Shown here in pieces: positions 1-7,592 of a stretch of DNA of 64,000 bases (positions are counted from its first letter, which is position 1; each line of letters opens with the position of its first letter). Origin of the DNA: an uncultured Lachnospiraceae bacterium (GTDB lineage Bacteria; Bacillota; Clostridia; Lachnospirales; Lachnospiraceae); the NCBI GenBank assembly GCA_910580195.1, contig CAJTWA010000014.1, forward strand, positions 1 through 64,000, given 5' to 3'. Under the pieces are notes generated by a model that did not search any database, was not told the origin of the DNA, and saw only the letters and a list, made by a program, of their open reading frames with translations. A program made the translations under genes and the position numbers.

Positions 1-79
1 TTAGCAATTTGAAGTAACTTTGGTAAAATTTCAAATTTGCTCATTTATAGAAATATAAATAAAACATGGAGGAAAAACA

Positions 80-367
80 TTGAACAGAAAATTAGAGAAG
101 TTAGAAGGTACATACTGGAAAATTGGTAAAGTCATAGGAGTACTGTTTACAATTATTAATTATCAGATGTGGACAAGTCCATTTAATATTGCAATAGCAA
201 TAATGATGATTATTGGTGTATCAGTTGGTGCTTTTGTAGCGATCAATTTGATTGATTTATGCGTTGGTATGGTAATAGGTATCGTAAAGCACATTGACCG
301 AAAAATCAAAGACAGAAGATTATTAAAGGGATTTTGTCAGACTGGAACTATTGAAGAAAACGAATAA
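80..367 (+). CDS. small membrane protein of the conjugative element
   Basis: The product is 95 residues with two hydrophobic stretches (about residues 17-30 and 38-66) separated by a short polar turn, and a basic C-terminal tail, so it is probably a two-pass membrane protein. Translation starts with TTG at 80, which follows a GGAGG at 68-72 at good spacing. I do not recognise a family. Its position upstream of xis and int suggests an accessory function of the element. An imperfect inverted repeat (about 3-43) precedes it. Confidence 0.6.
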   Translation: MNRKLEKLEGTYWKIGKVIGVLFTIINYQMWTSPFNIAIAIMMIIGVSVGAFVAINLIDLCVGMVIGIVKHIDRKIKDRRLLKGFCQTGTIEENE

Positions 368-383
368 CAGGGAGGAAGAAAGT

Positions 384-626
384 ATGGTAGATGTTAGAGA
401 TTATCGGGATTTATTAGAAATGGAAGAAATGGTTGGTGTCAATCAAGAAAAGATTGTTGAAGCATTAGAAACAAAGGCAGTACAGCTTGAATACAATGAA
501 GCGTACAGATGGGCAAGAGTAGGTGGAAGACCTGATTGTAAGTATACATTACTGTTTCATAAAGATTGCGCTATTCCATTAAGAGAATATTTCGATAAGC
601 AGAAACAGAATGATGCAACTGAATAA
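384..626 (+). CDS. hypothetical protein of the conjugative element
   Basis: This 80-residue acidic, soluble protein starts at the ATG at 384, which has GGAGG at 371-375. A start further upstream is possible in frame but lacks a ribosome site. No recognised domain. It follows the small membrane protein closely and its stop overlaps the start of the next small orf, so the three are probably co-transcribed. Confidence 0.6.
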   Translation: MVDVRDYRDLLEMEEMVGVNQEKIVEALETKAVQLEYNEAYRWARVGGRPDCKYTLLFHKDCAIPLREYFDKQKQNDATE

Positions 627-786
627 AGAAGAAATAATTAAAGATGGCGAAAATCTATTTTCAGTATTTTGTGTATTGGGTAGTGTTGTATATGTCAAGC
701 GAGTGCTTGATGTAAACAATAGCCCCTCTTATGAATTGAAAGATGTGTTGAAATACTATCGTAAGATAGAAGTCATGGAAAAGTAA
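610..786 (+). CDS. short hypothetical protein, 58 aa
   Basis: A short frame beginning with two consecutive ATGs (610 and 613) overlaps the end of the previous gene by 17 bases, which suggests translational coupling. The product has a hydrophobic middle (FCVLGSVVYV) and a charged C-terminus. A similarly placed small orf occurs in many Tn916-type recombination modules, but I cannot name it. Confidence 0.5.
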   Translation: MMQLNKEEIIKDGENLFSVFCVLGSVVYVKRVLDVNNSPSYELKDVLKYYRKIEVMEK

Positions 787-820
787 ATATTTGTAGAGTA
801 ACTTGTTAATTAGTCGAGGT

Positions 821-847
821 AAGGACATGGTTACTGATCGTGTCCTT
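821..847. terminator. hairpin downstream of small orfs
   Basis: AAGGACA at 821-827 pairs with TGTCCTT at 841-847. It lies between the small orfs and xis and could be a weak terminator or attenuator; there is no clear T-run, so the role is uncertain. Confidence 0.3.
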
Positions 848-951
848 CCTATATTGTGTGATGAAATTTTAAAAGTGAATATTATGGTGCTGAAATGATA
901 TAGCACATTCTTTATATTGTAGAATATTTAGACGAAACGGAGGAATCGGTT

Positions 952-1167
952 ATAAGTACAGAGAACAGATTACAACTTCCTTGGTGGCAGAAATACACGC
1001 TTAGTCTTACAGAATCAGCGGAATATTTCGGAATTGGATATAAGAAACTTGCAAAATTTGTAGATGAACATAAAGACGAGAAATTTATTTTATGGAATGG
1101 AACAAGAGCGCAGATTAAGCGTGTCATGTTTGAACAATATGTTAATGAGCATATGGACGCTATTTAA
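952..1167 (+). CDS. xis: Tn916-family excisionase with an ATA start codon
   Basis: Small DNA-binding protein that assists the integrase in excising the element. The 71-residue product has the Tn916 Xis layout: an N-terminal WWQKYTLSLTESAEYF helix, then YKKLAKFVDEH, then NGTRAQIKRVMFEQY. The frame has no ATG, GTG or TTG before the conserved region and meets a stop at 901. The best-placed initiator is ATA at 952, eight bases after GGAGG (939-943). A rare ATA start would keep Xis levels low. Int follows 112 bases downstream. Confidence 0.8.
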   Translation: MSTENRLQLPWWQKYTLSLTESAEYFGIGYKKLAKFVDEHKDEKFILWNGTRAQIKRVMFEQYVNEHMDAI

Positions 1168-1279
1168 TATTTAGATAGATGAAAATAGAAGAATGAGTAA
1201 TGGATTTTGAGCCGGATGTGTGGTATTATGGGAAGTATCATACAGATGGCTCTTGTTATATGAAAGGAGCGAAAGAACA

Positions 1280-2482
1280 TTGTCAGACGTTATTAGACGG
1301 GATAGTAAAGGTCGAAAACTATGGACAGGAGAGAGCCAGGAAAAAGATGGGAGATATAAATACAGATACCTTGATGCTTCTGGTGAAAGAAAATCTGTAT
1401 ACAGTTGGAAGTTGACTGAATCAGATGCAGTACCGAAAGGCAAACGTAAAGATATTTCCCTGAGAGAAAAAGAAAAGCAGATTCAAAAGGCTTTAGATGA
1501 TTACATTATGCCGAATGGTGGAAATACAACGGTACTTGAATTGGTAGAAAAGTATGTTTCACAGCAGCATGGTGTAAAGCACAATACGAAAGCCAATTAT
1601 AATTTTGTAATCAACATAATAAAGAAAGAGGATTTCGGCAAGAAACGGATTGATACTGTCAGAATATCGGATGCGAAAGAATGGCTGATTAAACTGCAAG
1701 ATAAGGATGGTAGGGGGTATAGTTCTATCCATTCCATCAGGGGAGTAGTCAGACCGGCATTTCAGATGGCAGTAGAGGATGATTTGATCCGCAAGAATCC
1801 GTTTGAGTTCCAGCTTGCTACAGTAGTGGTGAATGATTCTGTTACAAGGGAAGCAATTACTAGAGAACAGGAAAGGGCATTTTTGAACTTTGTCAAAGCT
1901 GATAAGCATTTTTCCAAATACTATGAAGGAATCTTTATCTTATTCAAAACAGGACTTCGTATCTCTGAATTTTGTGGACTGACAAAAGATGATATTGATT
2001 TTGTGGATAATAAAATCAGAGTTGACCATCAGTTACAGCGAAAAAGGGATATGGAATATGTCATAGAAACGCCTAAAACAGAAAAGGGCGTGAGATATGT
2101 GCCTATGTCCGATGAAGTGAGGGAATGTTTTAAACGTATCTTGGAGAACCGCAAGAAACCGAAGATTGAACCTATGATTGATGGCAAGTGCGGGTTTCTG
2201 TATCTGGACAAAAATAATATGCCAATGGTTGCTTTACATTGGGAGAAATACTTTCAGCATATCCGTGAGAAGTATAACAAGATTTATAAGAAAGAGCTTC
2301 CAGTAATTACCCCTCATGTAGCAAGGCATACATTTTGTAGCAATATGGCAAAGTCCGGTGTTAATCCTAAAAAGTTGCAGTACATAATGGGACATTCGGA
2401 TATTGGTGTAACGCTCAATACATATACCCATTTGCAGTTTGAAGATTTGGATGAAGAGATGGAAAAGGTATGTGAAGGATAG
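1280..2482 (+). CDS. int: Tn916-family tyrosine recombinase (integrase)
   Basis: Integrates and excises the conjugative element. The 400-residue length matches the Tn916 integrase. The N-terminal arm-binding domain carries TGESQEKDGRYKYRY, typical of this family. Catalytic residues are visible: R227 in TGLRISE, H346 and R349 in HVARH, H372 in GHSD and the nucleophile Y382 in NTYTH. I chose the TTG at 1280 because AAAGGAG lies 10 bases before it and the protein then aligns with the family N-terminus. A longer frame from 1220 has no family-like extension. Xis lies just upstream on the same strand. Confidence 0.92.
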   Translation: MSDVIRRDSKGRKLWTGESQEKDGRYKYRYLDASGERKSVYSWKLTESDAVPKGKRKDISLREKEKQIQKALDDYIMPNGGNTTVLELVEKYVSQQHGVKHNTKANYNFVINIIKKEDFGKKRIDTVRISDAKEWLIKLQDKDGRGYSSIHSIRGVVRPAFQMAVEDDLIRKNPFEFQLATVVVNDSVTREAITREQERAFLNFVKADKHFSKYYEGIFILFKTGLRISEFCGLTKDDIDFVDNKIRVDHQLQRKRDMEYVIETPKTEKGVRYVPMSDEVRECFKRILENRKKPKIEPMIDGKCGFLYLDKNNMPMVALHWEKYFQHIREKYNKIYKKELPVITPHVARHTFCSNMAKSGVNPKKLQYIMGHSDIGVTLNTYTHLQFEDLDEEMEKVCEG

Positions 2483-2661
2483 CGTGGTCTACAAATATTG
2501 AATTTAGACCAATTTATAGACCAAACGATTGACAATCTATGCCGAGTTATACCCAATTATACCGAAATAAGGAAAAATGTCTTTGCCACAAGCAAAACGT
2601 AGACATAACTGAAACCCTTGAAAATACAGCAAAATCAAGCATTTACGGAGGTTTTAGCAAT

Positions 2662-3123
2662 ATGATAAAGATACTATTCGTCTGCCACGGCAACATCTGC
2701 CGCTCCCCCATGGCAGAATTCGTCATGAAAGACATGGTAGAAAAACAAGGCCTCGCCAGCGAATTCTACATCGCCAGCGCCGCCACCAGCATGGAGGAAA
2801 TCGGCAACCCCGTCCACTATGGCACAAGGAACCGCTTAGCCCAAGAAGGCATTTCCGTAGCAGGAAAATACGCCGTCCGCATGGAGCGCAGCGACTACCA
2901 AAAATACGATTACCTCATCGGGATGGACAGATGGAACTATAAAAACATGCTCCGCATCGTAGGCAAAGACAAAGCAAACAAAATCAGCCTGCTCTTAGAC
3001 TACACCGACCACCCAAGGGACGTAGCCGACCCATGGTACACAGGTGATTTTGAAAAAACCTACCAAGACGTGGTAGCAGGCTGCCAAGGCCTGCTGGAAA
3101 AAATAAAACGTGAGCGTTTGTAA
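2662..3123 (+). CDS. low-molecular-weight protein tyrosine phosphatase
   Basis: Cytoplasmic phosphatase that removes phosphate from tyrosine (or arginine) residues. The N-terminus carries the signature VCHGNICRS, giving C8-X5-R14 as the P-loop, and the general acid is D123 in ADPWY. Length (153 aa) is standard. The ATG at 2662 follows a GGAGG; an upstream in-frame ATG at 2539 lacks family sequence. It is the first chromosomal gene after the conjugative element, so its promoter region may have been altered by the insertion. Confidence 0.93.
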   Translation: MIKILFVCHGNICRSPMAEFVMKDMVEKQGLASEFYIASAATSMEEIGNPVHYGTRNRLAQEGISVAGKYAVRMERSDYQKYDYLIGMDRWNYKNMLRIVGKDKANKISLLLDYTDHPRDVADPWYTGDFEKTYQDVVAGCQGLLEKIKRERL

Positions 3124-3130
3124 GCCTGTG

Positions 3131-3192
3131 AGCCAAATGGTTTGCTAACAGATACCCGCATTTTTAAGGTATGCAGCAAATCATTTGGCAAA
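3131..3192. repeat. imperfect palindrome between convergent genes
   Basis: GCCAAATGGTTTGCT near 3132 pairs with AGCAAATCATTTGGC near 3177. It lies just after the phosphatase stop. It may act as a terminator but has no T-run. Confidence 0.4.
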
Positions 3193-3231
3193 TAAGTATG
3201 CCCGCGAATGTAACTGCCCACTTTGCCATCC

Positions 3232-3272
3232 CAAACGGATAGGCAGGCTACAAGCCCGCCTATCCGTTTGGC
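3232..3272. terminator. strong hairpin at the end of the gamma-CA gene
   Basis: CCAAACGGATAGGC pairs perfectly with GCCTATCCGTTTGG across a 13-base loop. The right arm overlaps the last codons of the leftward gene. It sits between convergent genes, so it may terminate both. Confidence 0.5.
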
Positions 3273-3769
3273 TCTGCCTTAGCATAAGCAGCAGCCTCCT
3301 CAATATAGTAGGCCGCATTTTTCCTCATATGTTCCTTTTCCTCTTCCGTCACAGCCCGCACCACTTTTCCGGGGTTGCCAAGCACGAGGGAATTATCCGG
3401 GATTACCATGCCCTGCGTCACCAAAGCCCCAGCGCCAATGATGCAGTTTTCCCCCACCACCGCATGGTTCATAATAATTGCGCCCATGCCAATCAGGGAA
3501 TTGCTGCGGATGGTGCAGCCATGGATAATTGCCCCATGCCCAATGGTGACGCGGCTCCCAATCTGGACGTCTGCCCCATGGTCCACATGGATGACACAGT
3601 TATCCTGAATATTCGTGCCCTCCCCAATCACCGCAGAGCCAGCCTCCGCCCGGACCACCGCATGGAACCAGATGCTGGCATTGTCCCCAATGGCAACATC
3701 CCCCCGGACAATTGCCCCCTCCGCAAGAAAAACATTTTTCCCCAATTTGGGAGTCTTGATTGTATGCAT
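3260..3769 (-). CDS. gamma-carbonic-anhydrase-like hexapeptide-repeat protein
   Basis: Left-handed beta-helix protein of the YrdA/PaaY family, 169 aa. Hexapeptide repeats run through most of the protein (for example VFLAEGAIVRGDVAIGD and IGMGAIIMNHAVVG). The metal-binding histidines are in place (VIHVDHG, TIGHGAIIHG). The C-terminal helix is charged, as usual. Family members bind zinc or iron; some hydrate CO2 and many have unknown substrates. ATG at 3769 has AGGTG six bases upstream; GTG at 3778 is an alternative start adding three residues. It is monocistronic and convergent with the phosphatase. Confidence 0.88.
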   Translation of the reverse strand: MHTIKTPKLGKNVFLAEGAIVRGDVAIGDNASIWFHAVVRAEAGSAVIGEGTNIQDNCVIHVDHGADVQIGSRVTIGHGAIIHGCTIRSNSLIGMGAIIMNHAVVGENCIIGAGALVTQGMVIPDNSLVLGNPGKVVRAVTEEEKEHMRKNAAYYIEEAAAYAKAEPNG

Positions 3770-3792
3770 ATGAATCACCTATTCCTTTCCTT

Positions 3793-3945
3793 CCATTTAG
3801 GAAAAAGTACCATGGAAATACCTTGATTTTCCACCCAGCTCCTACCATTTAGTCAAAAATATCATGGAAATATCCTGATTTTCCATCCAGCTCCTACCAT
3901 TTAGGCAAAATAGCATGAAATTATCCTATTTTTTATCCAAAACCG
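3793..3945. repeat. three tandem 52-bp units
   Basis: Units start at 3793, 3845 and 3897 with CCATTTAG and share CATGGAAAT and the TCCTGATTTTCC region; the third is degenerate. They lie upstream of the leftward gamma-CA gene. The 3779-4537 gap holds this array plus two palindromic elements and no gene. Confidence 0.85.
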
Positions 3946-3985
3946 CCCATTTTCCTACAGTGGACGTTTCCCTTGTCAATACACA

Positions 3986-4165
3986 GGCAGTTTGGGACAG
4001 CCCTTCCCCTAAGCAAACACTTCATGGGCGTCCTTAGTGGAGGTGAAATCCACTGCTTACGAAGGCTTAGTGATGAAGGTTTTCCTGAATCACTTAGCCG
4101 TAGTTAGCAGTTAGTTCACCGGAACGTTGCCCAGTTTGCGTGGGGAAGGGCTGTCCCAAACTGCC
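3986..4165 (-). repeat. palindromic repeat family A, copy 1
   Basis: Perfectly complementary 24-base arms at 3986-4009 and 4142-4165 enclose inner stems. Read on the minus strand it matches the copies at 38913-39093 and 52550-52889. The arm interior (TTTGGGACA) differs from those copies but is compensated in the opposite arm. Confidence 0.9.
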
Positions 4166-4256
4166 GTCCGGTTCCAAAGATTTCCCTCCTCCCCCAAAAA
4201 GATTCCCCCAAAAGATTCCCGCATAGGTTCCCCCCACTGCAATGCCCACCTCATTG

Positions 4257-4422
4257 CTAGAGCGCGTTTGAAAATTCATCCCCGCAATCTGCCGCCCCAC
4301 TTCACACCAGCTTTCATGCTGGATTCCGTCAATGCGGCCCACTACACCTCTGAAATCCAGCATAAAATCTGATGCAAATTGGGACAACATCTTGCAGAAA
4401 GCAATTTTCAAACACGCTCTAG
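4257..4422 (+). repeat. palindromic repeat family B, copy 1
   Basis: Outer arms CTAGAGCGCGTTTGAAAA (4257-4274) and its near-perfect complement (about 4405-4422) frame an inner hairpin ATGCTGGATT/AATCCAGCAT. The loop carries a core related to TCAACRTAGCCCGCTAYGCC. See copies at 21873-22058 and 52622-52778. Confidence 0.85.
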
Positions 4423-4537
4423 TATATAATATTTCCCCAAAAATGTAAATTACTATGAACCAGAGGAAAAGTTATTACAATGTATCAATGAAGGGCATAA
4501 AAAAGGCCTTAGAAAGACGTCTGAAAGGTTGAGTAAC

Positions 4538-5071
4538 ATGAATGACACCCAGCTATTGCAATGCATTGAAGAACATGGGAAAAATGTTTATTCCTTCTGC
4601 TGCCAGCTGACCCAGAGCAAGCAGGAAGCGGAAGAACTTTATCAGGATACCTTCCTAAAAGCAGTAGAGCTGAAGGGCAGGATGGATTGGGAAAAAAATC
4701 CCGGCAGCTACCTGATTTCCATTGCGTTGCGCATCTGGAAAAATAAAAAAAGGAAATACGCATGGCGCAGCCGGATTGCCGGCATGGAGGAATTGGACGA
4801 GGGAACTGCAAGCAGGGAGAGCGCTGGGCAGGAAGGAGGCTCCCCGGAAGAAATTTTCCTAAAGCAGGAGCTGCACCGGCAGGTACAGGCCGCAGTGGCA
4901 GGGCTGGAAGAAAAATACCGCATCCCAGTCTACCTTTACTATGCCCAGCAATTTTCCACGGCACAGATTGGGAAAATGTTAAAGCTGCCCCAAGGCACCG
5001 TGAAAAGCAGGCTGCACAAGGCAAGGGAACTGTTAAAAAAAGAATTGGAGGTTGTGCTCAATGAAAGATGA
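4538..5071 (+). CDS. ECF-type RNA polymerase sigma factor
   Basis: A 177-residue group IV sigma factor with region 2 (YSFCCQLTQSKQEAEELYQDTFLKAVE, about residues 18-45) and region 4 with a helix-turn-helix (FSTAQIGKMLKLPQGTVKSRLHKAREL, about 139-165). It directs RNA polymerase to a small regulon in response to a signal. ATG at 4538 has GAAAGG nine bases before it; TTG at 4529 is a possible alternative. The next gene starts inside its last codons, so sigma and its probable regulator are translationally coupled. Confidence 0.9.
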   Translation: MNDTQLLQCIEEHGKNVYSFCCQLTQSKQEAEELYQDTFLKAVELKGRMDWEKNPGSYLISIALRIWKNKKRKYAWRSRIAGMEELDEGTASRESAGQEGGSPEEIFLKQELHRQVQAAVAGLEEKYRIPVYLYYAQQFSTAQIGKMLKLPQGTVKSRLHKARELLKKELEVVLNER

Positions 5072-6398
5072 CAAAAATCTGGAGCAATTGCTGCAACAAG
5101 CCCTTTCTCCAAACGAAGAGCCAAGGGATTGGCTGAACCAAAATATTGTAAAGAGGGCAAAGGAGAGAGAACGCATGGGTAAAATAGACAAAAAAAGGAT
5201 ACCAGCGGCCGCATTGATGGCAGCCGCAGTGATTTCAGTAGGTTCCCTGACTGCTGCGGCGGCATGGAAATATTTAACGCCGGACCAAGTAGCAAAAGAA
5301 GCAGAAGACATCGGGCTTGCAGCGGCATTTCAAGGGGAAGGCGCCATTTCCATCAACGAAACCCAAACATACGGCCCATACAAAATCACGCTTTTGGGCG
5401 TGGTGTCCGGGGAAAATTTGAGTAAGTATGCCGCTTCTGGCAGTACAGGGGAAATCCGCAGCGACCGCACTTATGTGGTGACGGCAATTGAAAATGCAGA
5501 CGGCACCCCAAGGCCGGCCACCAGCGAGGACAGTTACGGCCAAGACCCATTTTTTGTATCCCCCTTGATAAAAGGGCAGGATCCCAGCATTTTTAACGCC
5601 GTCACAATGGGAGGCGCCTACACGGAATTTGTGCAGGACGGCATCCAGTACCGCATTACGGAAACAGACAACGTACAGGCATTTGCAGACCGGACCTTGT
5701 ACCTTGCCGTAAGCAGCGGCACATTTTATGATAATGGGGCGTACCAGTTTGACGGGGCCACAGGGGAAATTACCAGAAATGAAGGTTATGAAGGGGTGAA
5801 CGCCCTGTTCCTCCTGCCGCTTGATGGAAGCAAGGCAGACAAAGAAAAAGCGGACGCTTACATCAGGCAGATGGAAGAAGAAATGAATGGCACAGAGGAG
5901 CCGCCGGCAGATGGGGAAAATCCTGCTGGCACAGAAGGATCCGAAGACGCCTTGGACCCTGCGCTGGAAAGTGAAGCCACGGAAACTTATACCCATACAG
6001 GCGAAGCCGCAGACGGCACAGATTCTGCGTTAGGGGGCGGAACCTCCCACAGCTTTGCCGATACAGGGGAAACCAGCGGGTTTGCATCAGAAATTGCAGG
6101 CTGGGACGAAACAGATTTTGAAAAACATGCAGAATTGCTGGAAAATTTGACACAGACGCTGCAGGTAGGCCCAGACGGATCTATCAGCTATTCTTACCAA
6201 ACAGAAGATGGCATGGGTTCTTCCAATACCATGCTGGCAGAGAGCCTTTTTAAAGAAAACCAGTTTGGCATGTCAGAGGTAAAGGAGATAATCACTGGGG
6301 AATCAGATGGGGAAAAGAGCACATATATCGAAACATTTACACGGAACCAAGACGGCACAATTACCCTGAAGGTTTACAAATACAAGGCCAATGGATGA
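5061..6398 (+). CDS. membrane anti-sigma factor, DUF4179-like
   Basis: Predicted anti-sigma partner of the upstream ECF factor. The N-terminal cytoplasmic part (about residues 1-48) is followed by one membrane segment (about 50-70, AAALMAAAVISVGSLTAAAA) and a large outside domain with the ISINETQTYGPYKITLLGVVSG motif seen in DUF4179-type proteins. A low-complexity Glu/Gly/Thr-rich linker covers about residues 270-345. ATG at 5061 follows GGAGG (5047-5051) and overlaps the sigma stop by 11 bases. A 32-bp tandem duplication spans its stop codon. The signal sensed is unknown. Confidence 0.75.
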   Translation: MKDDKNLEQLLQQALSPNEEPRDWLNQNIVKRAKERERMGKIDKKRIPAAALMAAAVISVGSLTAAAAWKYLTPDQVAKEAEDIGLAAAFQGEGAISINETQTYGPYKITLLGVVSGENLSKYAASGSTGEIRSDRTYVVTAIENADGTPRPATSEDSYGQDPFFVSPLIKGQDPSIFNAVTMGGAYTEFVQDGIQYRITETDNVQAFADRTLYLAVSSGTFYDNGAYQFDGATGEITRNEGYEGVNALFLLPLDGSKADKEKADAYIRQMEEEMNGTEEPPADGENPAGTEGSEDALDPALESEATETYTHTGEAADGTDSALGGGTSHSFADTGETSGFASEIAGWDETDFEKHAELLENLTQTLQVGPDGSISYSYQTEDGMGSSNTMLAESLFKENQFGMSEVKEIITGESDGEKSTYIETFTRNQDGTITLKVYKYKANG

Positions 6399-6450
6399 TA
6401 CGGAAACCCACGAACAAAGCCAATGGATGATACAGGAACCCGCGAAATAC
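6387..6450. repeat. 32-bp tandem duplication across a stop codon
   Basis: GCCAATGGATGATAC recurs at 6387 and 6419. The first unit contains the anti-sigma gene stop, so the duplication copied the gene end into the spacer. Confidence 0.7.
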
Positions 6451-6492
6451 CTATTGGAAATACCTAGCAATGGGGATAGGGCCAAATTTCAC

Positions 6493-6531
6493 AGGGCTGC
6501 TGCATTTAGGGAAACCAGATGCAGCAGCCCT
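6493..6531. terminator. perfect 13-bp hairpin after the sigma/anti-sigma operon
   Basis: AGGGCTGCTGCAT (6493-6505) pairs with ATGCAGCAGCCCT (6519-6531). There is no long T-run, so termination is likely but not certain. Confidence 0.5.
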
Positions 6532-6593
6532 ATTGCCATTGCCCGAAGAAAAGCATATAATGGTGGAATGAAAATTTTTACGAGGTGCAGGAG

Positions 6594-7493
6594 ATGGAAA
6601 ACATGGCAGGAAACCAACCAAAAGAAGACAAGATAGGGCAAAGCAAAGCCAAAGAAATTGAAAAGGGCATCCAGAAAAAATTCCACAAGGAACTGTTTTC
6701 CCGTTTTGCCAAAGCAGTCCGGGACTACAAATTGGTGCAGGAAGGGGATAACATTGCCGTCTGCATTTCCGGCGGGAAGGACTCCATGCTGATGGCAAAG
6801 CTGTTCCAAGAACTGCAGAAGCATAGGAAAGTGCACTTCGGGCTGGAATTCCTTGTGATGGATCCGGGATACCTTAAGGAAAACCGGGAAAAAATTGAAA
6901 GCAACGCAGCCAGTATGGGAATCCCCATCACCATATTTGAAACGGATATTTTTGAAGCCGTATACGATATAGAAAAATCCCCCTGCTACCTCTGCGCCCG
7001 GATGCGCCGGGGGCATCTCTACCATCAGGCCAGAAAGCTGGGCTGCAATAAAATCGCCCTAGGGCACCATTACGATGATGTGATTGAAACCATCCTGATG
7101 GGCATGCTCTACGGCGGGCAGGTGCAGACCATGATGCCCAAGCTGCACAGCACGAATTTTCCCGGCATGGAACTCATCCGCCCCATGTATTACATCCGTG
7201 AATCCGACATCCGGCATTGGCGGGACTACCATGGGCTTCATTTCCTCCAATGCGCCTGCCGCTTCACCGAAAGCTGCGCCGCCCAAAGGCCGGACCACGA
7301 AACAGCGTCTAAGCGCTTAGAAACCAAGCGGCTCATTGCAGAGCTGAAAAAAACCAACCCTTTTGTGGAGGCAAATATTTTCCGCAGCGTAGAAAACGTG
7401 AACTTAAGTACCGTTATTGCCTATAAAGAACAGGGGAAAAAGCGCCATTTTTTGGACAATTATGATGATAGCCCGCCAGCCCGCGGAATATAA
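6594..7493 (+). CDS. TtcA-like PP-loop tRNA thiolation protein
   Basis: Member of the TtcA/TtuA group of ATP-pyrophosphatases that put sulfur into tRNA. The PP-loop SGGKDS lies near residue 56. A CYLC motif (about residue 127) and a later cysteine cluster in LQCACRFTESC are candidate Fe-S ligands, although the family's usual CxxC spacing should be checked. GHHYDDVIET is typical of the family. Three starts are possible (GTG 6585, ATG 6594, ATG 6603); ATG 6603 has AGGAG nine bases upstream, so the true N-terminus may be three residues shorter. It has its own transcription unit after the hairpin. Confidence 0.85.
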   Translation: MENMAGNQPKEDKIGQSKAKEIEKGIQKKFHKELFSRFAKAVRDYKLVQEGDNIAVCISGGKDSMLMAKLFQELQKHRKVHFGLEFLVMDPGYLKENREKIESNAASMGIPITIFETDIFEAVYDIEKSPCYLCARMRRGHLYHQARKLGCNKIALGHHYDDVIETILMGMLYGGQVQTMMPKLHSTNFPGMELIRPMYYIRESDIRHWRDYHGLHFLQCACRFTESCAAQRPDHETASKRLETKRLIAELKKTNPFVEANIFRSVENVNLSTVIAYKEQGKKRHFLDNYDDSPPARGI

Positions 7494-7507
7494 AAAGAAA
7501 ATTCCTA

Positions 7508-7536
7508 TTGACTTACTGGGAAAAATAGGGTATAGT
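7508..7536 (+). promoter_or_regulatory. sigma-A promoter of metY
   Basis: TTGACT (7508-7513), a 17-base spacer and TATAGT (7531-7536) precede metY by about 57 bases. CCTATT and AATAGG flank the -35 region as a short inverted repeat, a possible regulator site. No SAM riboswitch fits in the short leader. Confidence 0.75.
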
Positions 7537-7592
7537 ATACACCAACAAATAACCTAGTAAACAGATAGGATAATAGGAAAAAGGAGAACGCC

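Larger units (their letters stand above)
1..2482 (+). mobile_element. end of a Tn916-family integrative conjugative element
   Basis: The first 2.5 kb is visibly more AT-rich than the rest of the window and carries three small orfs, a Tn916-type excisionase and a Tn916-type tyrosine integrase in the order expected at the integrase end of these elements. Only this end is in the window; conjugation genes would lie to the left. The exact boundary is not identifiable by eye. It must fall between the integrase stop (2482) and the start of the phosphatase gene (2662). A repeated TAGACCAA-type motif at about 2505-2524 could be an integrase arm site. Confidence 0.85.

Noticed and set aside
3185..3826. 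213-codon rightward open frame
   Set aside because: It is the antisense of the hexapeptide-repeat gene; the minus-strand product has clear family motifs.
3986..4165. Family A palindromes as ordinary rho-independent terminators
   Set aside because: Long arms enclosing complex inner stems, no T-runs, and near-identical copies at unrelated sites.
7501..7592. SAM riboswitch before metY
   Set aside because: The leader is under 60 bases from the promoter and lacks the S-box sequence blocks.
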